From: Helicobacteraceae bacterium
GTDB lineage: Bacteria > Campylobacterota > Campylobacteria > Campylobacterales > Sulfurimonadaceae
Assembly: GCA_027068615.1 (NCBI GenBank)
Contig: JAMOQV010000134.1
Span: 1 to 6,035 of the forward strand
Reading direction: 5' to 3'
DNA length: 6,035 nt
Shown: piece by piece, positions 1 to 6,035 of the stretch
Layout of the letters: each line of letters opens with the position of its first letter
Numbering within the stretch: position 1 is the stretch's first letter
Position numbers and translations under genes: made by a program
Notes under the pieces: generated by a model
Databases searched by the model: none
What the model was told of the DNA's origin: nothing
Seen by the model: the letters and a program-made list of their open reading frames with translations, nothing else

Positions 1-1244
1 TCTCTTGTCATTGGACCTGTTGTATCTTGAGAACCAACAGTTGTAGCAATAGGTTCACAGTAAACACCTGGTTTAACACCCTCTATACCACAAGCTTTAC
101 CAACCATTTTTTGAGCAAGAGTATAACCTTTACCATCATCTTCAGGTTGAGAAGGTGTCATAAATAGCTTACTTGGCTCAAGATTTAATGCTTCTCTAGC
201 TTTTGCAGTTAGACCTTTACCTATGATAAGTGGGATACGACCCCCTGCTCTCATCTCATCTGGAAGTGTATTTGGAGCTAATTCAAATGTAGAAACAACT
301 TCCCCATTTTTTATAATTTCACCGTCAAAAGGCTTAACTGTAATAACATCACCAGTTTCAAGTGCATCAACAGGTGCTTCGATAGGTAAACAACCACTAT
401 CTTCAGCAGTGTTAAAGAAGATTGGAGCGATGATAGAACCTATAACTACCCCACCAGTTCTTTTGTTTGGAACACCTGGAATATCTCTACCCATATGCCA
501 TTGAACAGAGTTGATACCTGATTTTCTTGATGAACCAGTACCTACAACATCACCAACATAAGCAAGTGGATGACCCTTTTCTTTTAACTTTTTCATAGTA
601 TCTAGTGGATTATCCATTCTATTTACTAACATTGAGTTTGCATGTAGAGGGATATCTGCACGAGTAAATGCTTCACCAGCAGGACTTAAATCATCTGTAT
701 TTGTTTCACCTGGAATTTTGTAAACTGTTAAAGTTATCTCTTTTTCAAGTTCTGGTTTGTTTGTAAACCATTCACCATTTGCCCAAGATTCTATAACTTG
801 CTTAGCAAAAGGGTTTCCGTGTTCCATAAGCTCTTTTACAACTTCAAAATCACCATAAACTAAGATAGTATTTTTAAGTTGGTCTGCTGATTCTTGAGCG
901 ATAGCTACATTATTGTTTCTTAAACCATCGATTAATGGACCAACATTAAAACCACCAAGCATTGCACCTAGTAATTTTACTGCTTCTATTCTATCTATAA
1001 CATGGGAATGTGCATCTTCATGAACGATAGCATTTAAAAAAGCTGCTTTTACATAAGCTGCATCATCAACACCAGCTGGAATATGATTTTTTAATAAATC
1101 TAGTAAATACTCCTCATTTTCAACTTTATCTGCTTTAAGTAATTCAACAAGTTCTGCAACTTGACTTGCAGTAAGTGGTAGTGGTGGAACACCAAGTTTA
1201 GCTCTCTCTTGAGTATGAGCTTTGTATTCTTCTACTAATGCCAT
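1..1244 (-). CDS. acnB: Aconitate hydratase B / 2-methylisocitrate dehydratase, N-terminal part (cut by window edge)
   Basis: AcnB interconverts citrate and isocitrate through cis-aconitate with a [4Fe-4S] cluster in the cytoplasmic TCA cycle (oxidative, or reductive in autotrophic campylobacterotes); family members also hydrate 2-methyl-cis-aconitate. The first 414 codons are present, about half of the usual 850-860 residues, and the frame stays open to the edge. The protein begins MALVEEYKAHTQERAKLGVPP. Residues 1 to about 160 match the HEAT-like domain unique to AcnB. About 165-380 form the swivel domain, with GTGSSRKSG at 235-243 and the conserved segments RAGGRIPLIIGKGLTAKAREAL and LAQKMVGKACG. 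GSQDTTGPMTR at 404-414 opens the catalytic domains. The cluster-binding cysteines lie beyond the window, so catalytic integrity cannot be judged. The ATG at 1244 has a well-placed AGGA and the family's expected N-terminus. The domain order excludes AcnA. Identification is very secure. Confidence 0.97.
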   Translation of the reverse strand, partial: MALVEEYKAHTQERAKLGVPPLPLTASQVAELVELLKADKVENEEYLLDLLKNHIPAGVDDAAYVKAAFLNAIVHEDAHSHVIDRIEAVKLLGAMLGGFNVGPLIDGLRNNNVAIAQESADQLKNTILVYGDFEVVKELMEHGNPFAKQVIESWANGEWFTNKPELEKEITLTVYKIPGETNTDDLSPAGEAFTRADIPLHANSMLVNRMDNPLDTMKKLKEKGHPLAYVGDVVGTGSSRKSGINSVQWHMGRDIPGVPNKRTGGVVIGSIIAPIFFNTAEDSGCLPIEAPVDALETGDVITVKPFDGEIIKNGEVVSTFELAPNTLPDEMRAGGRIPLIIGKGLTAKAREALNLEPSKLFMTPSQPEDDGKGYTLAQKMVGKACGIEGVKPGVYCEPIATTVGSQDTTGPMTR

Positions 1245-1252
1245 ATATTTAA

Positions 1253-1256
1253 TCCT
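1253..1256 (-). promoter_or_regulatory. Ribosome binding site of acnB
   Basis: AGGA on the minus strand, 8 nt before the ATG at 1244. It supports that ATG as the start, in agreement with the conserved AcnB N-terminus. Confidence 0.7.
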
Positions 1257-1275
1257 GTATTTAAAATTTAGCAAG

Positions 1276-1281
1276 ATTATA
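1276..1281 (-). promoter_or_regulatory. Candidate sigma-70 -10 box for acnB
   Basis: A perfect TATAAT on the minus strand, 31 nt upstream of the acnB start codon. It would place transcription start near 1269 with a leader of about 25 nt. No good TTGACA-like -35 is visible at 16-18 nt. That is not disqualifying, because Campylobacter housekeeping promoters often rely on the -10 box and AT-rich upstream DNA. The AT-rich background makes a chance match possible. Confidence 0.5.
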
Positions 1282-1310
1282 TCTAAAGATTTGTAATCAT
1301 TTTCAGTAGT

Positions 1311-1367
1311 GTTACTTATATATACAGTATAATTTTATTTTTTATACTATATGTATATATTTGTAAC
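1311..1367 (-). terminator. Long composite stem-loop between ftsK and acnB (possible ftsK 3' end or acnB operator)
   Basis: Read on the plus strand, GTTAC (1311-1315) pairs with GTAAC (1363-1367), ATATATAC (1318-1325) with GTATATAT (1353-1360), and AGTATAA (1326-1332) with TTATACT (1342-1348). There is a 2x2 internal mismatch, a one-sided ATAT bulge and a 9-nt T-rich loop. That makes 20 base pairs, mostly A-T. The structure starts 4 nt after the ftsK stop codon, so it would form the 3' end of that transcript. No T-run follows on the minus strand, so it is not a classic intrinsic terminator. It also lies directly upstream of the proposed acnB promoter and could be a protein-binding dyad instead. 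Confidence 0.45.
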
Positions 1368-1371
1368 ATAG

Positions 1372-3660
1372 TTAAAGTATTTCTCTAACCCCTTTAGCAT
1401 TTGGAGCAGATAATACCCCTTGATGTTCTAACTGCTCTATAACTCTAGCTGAACGATTATAGCCGATTTGAAGTTTTCTTTGCAAGTAAGATATTGATGT
1501 TTTTTTATCGTTTAAAATCACTTGTTTAGCTTGTTCATACAACTCATCTAACTCTTCATTTTCCATTTTATTTGAAGATGTAGCTTCACTTTCTTCAACT
1601 AAAAAACTTTTATCATAGTTTGGTTCTCTTTGAGATTTTATGAAATCAACTATATCATCTATCTCCTCTTCCGTTGCCCATGGAGCATGAAGTCTCACTA
1701 ATCCTGTCGCACCAGGAGGAGTAAAAAGCATATCCCCACGACCTAAAAGAGACTCTGCACCCATCTGATCAAGTATGATTTTAGAATCTATCTTTTGCCC
1801 TACTCTATATGAAACACGAGATGGTAGGTTAGCTTTTATAAGTCCAGTTACAACATCAACACTAGGTCTTTGAGTAGCTACAATAAGGTGGATACCACAA
1901 GCACGAGATTTTTGAGCAAGTCTTGCTATAGATATCTCAACATCTTTCCCACTTGTCATCATAAGGTCTGATAGTTCATCTATGATAACTACTATATAAG
2001 GAAAATTCTCCCCACCCTCTTTTTTAACTTTTGCATTATAGTTTTCTATATTTTTAGTTCTACTTTCTGCCATAAGTTCATATCGTCTTTCCATCTCATT
2101 TACCATATTGTTAAGTGCGACTATGGCTTGTTTTGGTTTTGTGATAACTGGAGTAAGTAGATGTGGGATATCGTTATATATAGAAAACTCTAGCATCTTA
2201 GGGTCTATCATAAGAAGTCTAAGTTGGTCTGGCGAGTTTTTATATAAAAGTGAAAGTATCATAGCATTTATACCAACACTTTTACCACTACCTGTTGTTC
2301 CTGCTATAAGTAGGTGTGGTAATTTTTTTAAGTCTGTTATAAATGGTTTTCCAACTATATCTTTTCCTAAAGCCATAGTAAGCGGAGAAGATGCTTCTTT
2401 GAAAAGTTTTGAATCAAGTAACTCTCTTAGATATATAGTTTCAACTTCATCATTTGGTATCTCAATACCAACTACATCTTTACCAGGGATTGGAGCTTGG
2501 ATACGAATAGTCTCTGCTGAAAGTGCCATAGCCAAATCATCTTGAAGATTTAAAATTTTACTTACTTTTACATTTGCAGCTGGTTTAAACTCAAAAGTTG
2601 AAACAACTGGTCCAGCATAAGTACGAACTACATCACCATCTATTTTGAAATGAGCTAATTTATCTATAAGATACTCTATCTTTTCATCTAATTCACTCTC
2701 ATCAACTGATATTTCTTTTACAATTGGCTTTTGCAAAAATTCTATTGATGGCAATTTAAAGTTTATAGGTTTTTCAACTTTTCCTTTTTCTATATTTTCT
2801 AATAACTTTGTATTTTCTTCTAACTCTTTTACTTTAAGAACTGTTTTTTGTTCATCTTTTTGTTTCTCTTTTTTAATTGTTGTTTCTTTAACTACCTTTT
2901 CAATAGGTTTTTCATCAATGATTTCATTTTCTTTCTCTTCCTCTTTAAAATCTTCTTCTAATTTTTCTACTAATTTTTTAGAATCTTTTTTTCTAAGATA
3001 AGCAGGTTTATCTATGTCATCTTCTTCAAAATCCATTTCATTTATAGTTTCTGTTTCTATATTTTTAGATTTTGAATGTTTTTTTCTTATAATTTTTACT
3101 TCAGGTTCATCTTCTTCTGTTAGTTCTACATTATCATCAACAATTTTTTCCTCTCTTTGAGGTTCTTCTTCAATCTCAATATCTTTTTCAGCTATATCTT
3201 TTTGTTTGTTTATAAACTTATTTTTAATAATATTTATAATATCTGTAGTACTTTTATCTATAATAATTAAAGCAGATATCGATGTTATAATTGCCCAAAA
3301 TATCCATAAGCCAAAAATCCCGACAAATGGAGATAAATAATTAACAAATATACCAGCTAATTCACCTTTAAATTCATTAGTTATAATTAAAGATTGTGCC
3401 AATAATATAGAAAATGTCATTAACAATGAAGCTATAACAAGTTCAGCTCTTCTGAAAGTAAATGTAAGGTTCTTATATAAAAAGTATAATGGAACTAAAA
3501 GTAAAAATAAATTTATATATGAAAGATACCCAAAGTATTTATTATTATATTTTGCAAATATAGCACCATAACTACCAATAATCTGACTCTCACCAAAAAC
3601 TGTAGCAAAACCTAGATATATTAAAATCCCAAAAACTATGATAAATATAGTATCTTTCAA
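1372..3660 (-). CDS. ftsK: DNA translocase FtsK/SpoIIIE family
   Basis: FtsK is a septum-anchored ATPase that pumps DNA toward the terminus and activates Xer recombination (XerH/difH in Campylobacter and Helicobacter) to resolve chromosome dimers. The 762-residue protein has four hydrophobic spans (about 4-22, 45-62, 73-93, 111-134). A Lys/Glu-rich linker follows (about 150-315), much shorter than the roughly 600-residue linker of E. coli. Next come the alpha domain (about 318-415) and the RecA-like motor, with Walker A GTTGSGKS (454-461), the FtsK segment MIDPKMLEFSIY (484-495), Walker B IVVIIDEL (556-563) and HLIVATQRPSVDVVTGLIKA (591-610). A winged-helix gamma domain (about 697-762) contains ISYLQRKLQIGYNRSARVIEQ, as in KOPS-reading FtsK. 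All key motifs are intact. The start is TTG: an in-frame TGA (3675-3673) lies five codons upstream, and the next Met is residue 81, inside the third membrane span. It follows flgL by 82 bp. Confidence 0.96.
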   Translation of the reverse strand: MKDTIFIIVFGILIYLGFATVFGESQIIGSYGAIFAKYNNKYFGYLSYINLFLLLVPLYFLYKNLTFTFRRAELVIASLLMTFSILLAQSLIITNEFKGELAGIFVNYLSPFVGIFGLWIFWAIITSISALIIIDKSTTDIINIIKNKFINKQKDIAEKDIEIEEEPQREEKIVDDNVELTEEDEPEVKIIRKKHSKSKNIETETINEMDFEEDDIDKPAYLRKKDSKKLVEKLEEDFKEEEKENEIIDEKPIEKVVKETTIKKEKQKDEQKTVLKVKELEENTKLLENIEKGKVEKPINFKLPSIEFLQKPIVKEISVDESELDEKIEYLIDKLAHFKIDGDVVRTYAGPVVSTFEFKPAANVKVSKILNLQDDLAMALSAETIRIQAPIPGKDVVGIEIPNDEVETIYLRELLDSKLFKEASSPLTMALGKDIVGKPFITDLKKLPHLLIAGTTGSGKSVGINAMILSLLYKNSPDQLRLLMIDPKMLEFSIYNDIPHLLTPVITKPKQAIVALNNMVNEMERRYELMAESRTKNIENYNAKVKKEGGENFPYIVVIIDELSDLMMTSGKDVEISIARLAQKSRACGIHLIVATQRPSVDVVTGLIKANLPSRVSYRVGQKIDSKIILDQMGAESLLGRGDMLFTPPGATGLVRLHAPWATEEEIDDIVDFIKSQREPNYDKSFLVEESEATSSNKMENEELDELYEQAKQVILNDKKTSISYLQRKLQIGYNRSARVIEQLEHQGVLSAPNAKGVREIL

Positions 3661-3668
3661 ACTAAAAA

Positions 3669-3674
3669 CCTTTC
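3669..3674 (-). promoter_or_regulatory. Ribosome binding site of ftsK
   Basis: GAAAGG on the minus strand, 8 nt before the TTG at 3660. It is a modest Shine-Dalgarno. With the upstream in-frame stop and the membrane span beginning at residue 4, it supports TTG as the real start. Confidence 0.5.
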
Positions 3675-3689
3675 AAATTGTAATTATGA

Positions 3690-3695
3690 AGTATA
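3690..3695 (-). promoter_or_regulatory. Candidate -10 box for ftsK
   Basis: TATACT on the minus strand, 29 nt before the ftsK start, preceded by a T-rich stretch (TTTTTATTTGGT) like the upstream region of Campylobacter housekeeping promoters. There is no clear -35 hexamer. A start near 3683 would give a leader of about 22 nt. It would allow division-related expression independent of the flagellar promoter. This is inference from a short motif in AT-rich DNA. Confidence 0.35.
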
Positions 3696-3700
3696 ACCAA

Positions 3701-3726
3701 ATAAAAATCAAAACTATGATTTTTAT
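3701..3726 (-). terminator. Perfect 10-bp inverted repeat after flgL, weak terminator or operator
   Basis: ATAAAAATCA (3701-3710) and TGATTTTTAT (3717-3726) are exact reverse complements around a 6-nt loop, starting 16 nt past the flgL stop. The stem has only two G-C-type pairs. On the minus strand the descending arm itself is T-rich (TGATTTTTATTTGG). It could attenuate or end the flgL transcript. It also abuts the candidate ftsK -10 box, so a binding site for a dimeric regulator is an alternative. Confidence 0.45.
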
Positions 3727-3742
3727 GGCATTTTGTAATATT

Positions 3743-5899
3743 TTATAAATAATTTACTAAACTTAGTTTAGAAACTTTACCAACCGTTGATAACATAGCT
3801 TCATAATTTAGATTTAACTTATTTAATGTCAGTGATGCTTCTGCCAAATCAGTATCTATAACAGAAGAACGAAGAGTCATAGTACTAAGTTCTAATGTTT
3901 CAGTTCTTTCTAAAGATGTTTCCAAAATTTTAGAATTTGCTCCAACAGTTGTATGAACATCATTTATATGATCTTCAAGATTTGTAATCATCTCTATAGC
4001 ATTTTGAATACCAACATTTCTTGATTCACCCTTTTTTCCATCTGGATATAGTTTATGTGCTTCAACAGCTTTTATAGCATCATCTATTGTTTTAAAAAAA
4101 TCTGTTTTGGCATCCCGTACTGTTATACCGTCATTTGAATTAAATGTCATAACAGAAGCATCTTTTGAAAAATCTCCACTATTGACATCATATAATGCTA
4201 AAGAAGCTTTTGTATCAGAATTTATTCTATCTTCAAATTCAAGTTTACCATCATAAGTTATATTTGTTCCCCCAACATATTTAGAATCTTTAATAGCTTG
4301 ATCATAATCATCTGCTGTATCTGTAGCTGGTAGATTATTTGTTATATTCATATTTATAACATCCATAAGTTGTTGATAAGTCATCTCATCTGCATCAACG
4401 GCAGCTCTTGGATCATTCATATTATATATAGTATATGTTCCATCATTATAATTACCATCTCCATCTGTATCTAAAGAAAAGGTAGAACCACCATTGTCGG
4501 AACTTTTTAAATCTATTTGAACATCATAAGTATTTCCTGCTATATTATTACCTACTAGTCTAAAAGATGTTCCATCAAGTGTTTTATCTGTTCCTTGCGA
4601 TAAGTCAGCTACTTCAGATAATTTTGTTGATGAAGATATAAATGAATTATCATTTTTTAAAACCTGAGTTACATTTGAAGTTAATTTTGATCCATCTTTT
4701 GTAAAATAAGTATTATCATAATTAAGTGCATCCAATTTTTGATTTGCATCACTAGAAGCATAAGGTGAGACAACAAACTCTTTTACATATAAGTTTGAAT
4801 TATTAGCATTGCTTGTTCCTGCTATAATTTTATCAAAATCTGTTTCACCATCATCAAGATTTGTTATTTTTCCAGCATCTGCTCCATATTCTGCATCAAA
4901 AATATCTGCATCATCATTTCCGTCATCTTGATCAAAGTCTGTTGCACCAACCATATTGAATTCTAATTTAGAAGAACCATCAAATTTATCTTCTACTAGT
5001 ATCTGCCCTTGAGAGTTCATTGTAACATTTACCAAATCAACATCTGGTGTATTTCCATAAGCTTTACCAATCTCATCTAATAAATTTTGAATACTTTGGT
5101 CATCTTTCATTTTTATATGTTTATTAAAAGTGCTTCCATCACTTTTTATACCTCTTAAATAAAAATGATGTTTTAAATTATCTTCATCTATATCATTATC
5201 AGAATCACCCATTAAATCTCTAATAGTATCGTCTGGAGTTATATTTTTATCTTCACCATCTTTTTTAGAATCAGAATCTGTATAATCAGGATACTTTGCA
5301 GATAAGTTTTTTTGAATAATATTTGATGTTACTTCTCTATTTACTCTTGATTCTTCTCCTAAAAAAACTTTCATCCCACTAACATTATAGTCTTGTCTAA
5401 CTCCAGAACTGACTAATGCACTCATTTTACCATCATTTCCCATATAAGTACCATCATCAGTTATAGGTTTTGTACCTATTTTAGAACCTGAAAAAAGATA
5501 TTCTCCACCTATAGATGTATTTGCCAAATTTTTAAAATGATTTTCTAATCCTCTTAAATCTTTTGCTATAGCATCTAGAGATATATCACTATTTGAATCA
5601 TTTGCAGCGTTTATAAGTAATGTTTTAGTTTCACTTAATGAATTTGAAAAATCATTTAAAACAGTATCAGATTGATTTGAAAACTTATAACCACTCTCTG
5701 TACTAGACTTAATTTGATTTAGTGTTACTAATTCATTATCTAATCTCATTGTTTCAGCAAATGTTCTAACATCATCTTTTGCATATTTAATTTTTATACC
5801 AGATGATATCTGTCTATTTACATCAAAAAGATTATTTGATATATTGTTATTATTATCTTTATATAAAAGATCATAATACATACTAGATGTAACTCTCAC
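3743..5899 (-). CDS. flgL: Flagellar hook-associated protein 3 (hook-filament junction protein FlgL), long campylobacterote type
   Basis: FlgL is exported by the flagellar type III apparatus and, with FlgK, joins the hook to the flagellin filament. The protein has 718 residues counted from the GTG, close to the roughly 750 of C. jejuni FlgL and far longer than the roughly 320 of enteric FlgL. The N-terminus RVTSSMYYDLL with QISSGIKIKYAKDD (30-43) is the flagellin-like D0/D1 helix. ANTSIGGEYLFSGSKIGTKP (126-145) matches the conserved FlgL end of D1. The C-terminus (about 603-718), with SVIDTDLAEASLTLNKLNLNYEAM and SKLSLVNYL, is the matching D1/D0 helix. The midsection is Asp/Asn-rich with two related modules and a DTDGDGNYNDG loop (477-487). 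There is no signal peptide or cysteine, as expected for a flagellar export substrate. GTG at 5899 is chosen over the in-frame TTG at 5923 because AGGAGG lies between them with 6-nt spacing and FlgL proteins begin at MRVT. A sigma-54 promoter lies upstream. Confidence 0.95.
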   Translation of the reverse strand: MRVTSSMYYDLLYKDNNNNISNNLFDVNRQISSGIKIKYAKDDVRTFAETMRLDNELVTLNQIKSSTESGYKFSNQSDTVLNDFSNSLSETKTLLINAANDSNSDISLDAIAKDLRGLENHFKNLANTSIGGEYLFSGSKIGTKPITDDGTYMGNDGKMSALVSSGVRQDYNVSGMKVFLGEESRVNREVTSNIIQKNLSAKYPDYTDSDSKKDGEDKNITPDDTIRDLMGDSDNDIDEDNLKHHFYLRGIKSDGSTFNKHIKMKDDQSIQNLLDEIGKAYGNTPDVDLVNVTMNSQGQILVEDKFDGSSKLEFNMVGATDFDQDDGNDDADIFDAEYGADAGKITNLDDGETDFDKIIAGTSNANNSNLYVKEFVVSPYASSDANQKLDALNYDNTYFTKDGSKLTSNVTQVLKNDNSFISSSTKLSEVADLSQGTDKTLDGTSFRLVGNNIAGNTYDVQIDLKSSDNGGSTFSLDTDGDGNYNDGTYTIYNMNDPRAAVDADEMTYQQLMDVINMNITNNLPATDTADDYDQAIKDSKYVGGTNITYDGKLEFEDRINSDTKASLALYDVNSGDFSKDASVMTFNSNDGITVRDAKTDFFKTIDDAIKAVEAHKLYPDGKKGESRNVGIQNAIEMITNLEDHINDVHTTVGANSKILETSLERTETLELSTMTLRSSVIDTDLAEASLTLNKLNLNYEAMLSTVGKVSKLSLVNYL

Positions 5900-5905
5900 A
5901 ATAAG

Positions 5906-5911
5906 CCTCCT
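5906..5911 (-). promoter_or_regulatory. Ribosome binding site of flgL (decides GTG start)
   Basis: A perfect AGGAGG on the minus strand, 6 nt before the GTG at 5899. A longer reading frame from TTG at 5923 would translate through this site, adding eight residues absent from FlgL relatives. The site therefore fixes the start at GTG. Confidence 0.88.
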
Positions 5912-5946
5912 AAAAAGATACAATCTTTTACTTTATATTTTATACA

Positions 5947-5963
5947 AAGCAATAAAGATTCCA
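5947..5963 (-). promoter_or_regulatory. Sigma-54 (RpoN) promoter of flgL
   Basis: The minus strand reads TGGAATCTTTATTGCTT. The -24 GG and -12 GC elements have exactly the consensus spacing (TGGCAC-N5-TTGCT), and the form agrees with the GGAA...TTGCTT pattern of Campylobacter and Helicobacter flagellar promoters. Transcription would start near 5938, giving a leader of about 38 nt. Hook and junction genes in this group are typically RpoN-dependent and activated by FlgR, so position, motif and gene function agree. Confidence 0.83.
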
Positions 5964-5994
5964 TTTATTTGAGAACATATCGACCAAATATTAT

Positions 5995-6017
5995 TTACTT
6001 TTAAGTAAGAACTTACT
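5995..6017. repeat. Cluster of overlapping palindromic half-sites upstream of the flgL promoter
   Basis: TTACTT-TT-AAGTAA (5995-6008) and AGTAAG-AA-CTTACT (6004-6017) are two perfect 6-bp inverted repeats with 2-nt spacers that share their middle arm, so three half-sites lie in 23 bp. They sit about 58-80 bp upstream of the predicted flgL start. They could bind an activator such as an NtrC-type protein, or belong to the end of an upstream gene outside the window. No function is established by sequence. Confidence 0.4.
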
Positions 6018-6035
6018 ATCATTGCATATACAAGC

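Noticed and set aside
223..504. Plus-strand reading frame of 93 codons
   Set aside because: It lies wholly inside the strongly conserved acnB frame on the other strand, resembles no family I know, and has no ribosome binding site that I can see. It is a shadow frame.
2108..2545. Plus-strand reading frame of 145 codons
   Set aside because: It is antisense to the ftsK motor domain, where sequence conservation limits stop codons. It has no recognisable protein features.
1..5899. A single functional operon flgL-ftsK-acnB
   Set aside because: The genes belong to unrelated processes, the gaps are 82 and 127 bp, and each gap carries a stem-loop and a possible promoter. Shared direction alone does not show co-regulation.
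5900..5923. Eight-residue N-terminal extension of FlgL from TTG at 5923
   Set aside because: The extension encodes the AGGAGG ribosome binding site itself and has no counterpart in FlgL proteins, which start at MRVT.
5933..6034. Open minus-strand frame of 33 codons ending upstream of flgL
   Set aside because: It runs through the sigma-54 promoter, has a composition typical of random AT-rich DNA, and shows no ribosome binding site or recognisable tail of a protein. The end of an upstream gene cannot be fully excluded because the window stops here.

Overview
This AT-rich window holds three genes, all on the minus strand. In transcription order they are flgL (complete), ftsK (complete) and acnB (5' part only, running off the left edge). 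The proteins point to the Campylobacterota (Epsilonproteobacteria). FlgL is of the long type seen in Campylobacter, and flgL directly followed by ftsK is, from memory, also the order in Campylobacter jejuni. The sigma-54 promoter argues against lineages without RpoN such as Arcobacter. A Sulfurimonas-like or other motile campylobacterote is a reasonable guess, but the sequence alone does not fix the genus.

Layout from right to left. Positions 5924-6035 are a non-coding leader with a near-consensus sigma-54 promoter (5947-5963) and, about 30 bp upstream of it, a cluster of palindromic half-sites (5995-6017). flgL (5899-3743) starts at a GTG behind a perfect AGGAGG. The 82-bp gap to ftsK contains a perfect 10-bp inverted repeat (3701-3726) and a possible -10 box (3690-3695). 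ftsK (3660-1372) starts at TTG and encodes a 762-residue DNA translocase with the full membrane, linker, motor and gamma layout. The 127-bp gap to acnB holds a long composite AT-rich stem-loop (1311-1367), a TATAAT box (1276-1281) and a Shine-Dalgarno (1253-1256). acnB starts at 1244; its first 414 codons are present.

The genes serve unrelated cell functions: hook-filament junction, chromosome segregation at division, and the TCA cycle. Each gap carries its own candidate promoter and a stem-loop, so three adjacent transcription units fit better than one functional operon, although read-through from flgL into ftsK is possible. I see no mobile element, CRISPR array, RNA gene or defence system. 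The points worth a second look are the intergenic signals and the FlgL midsection (internal repeat, calcium-loop-like motif, Asp-rich insert). I found no convincing new biological system.
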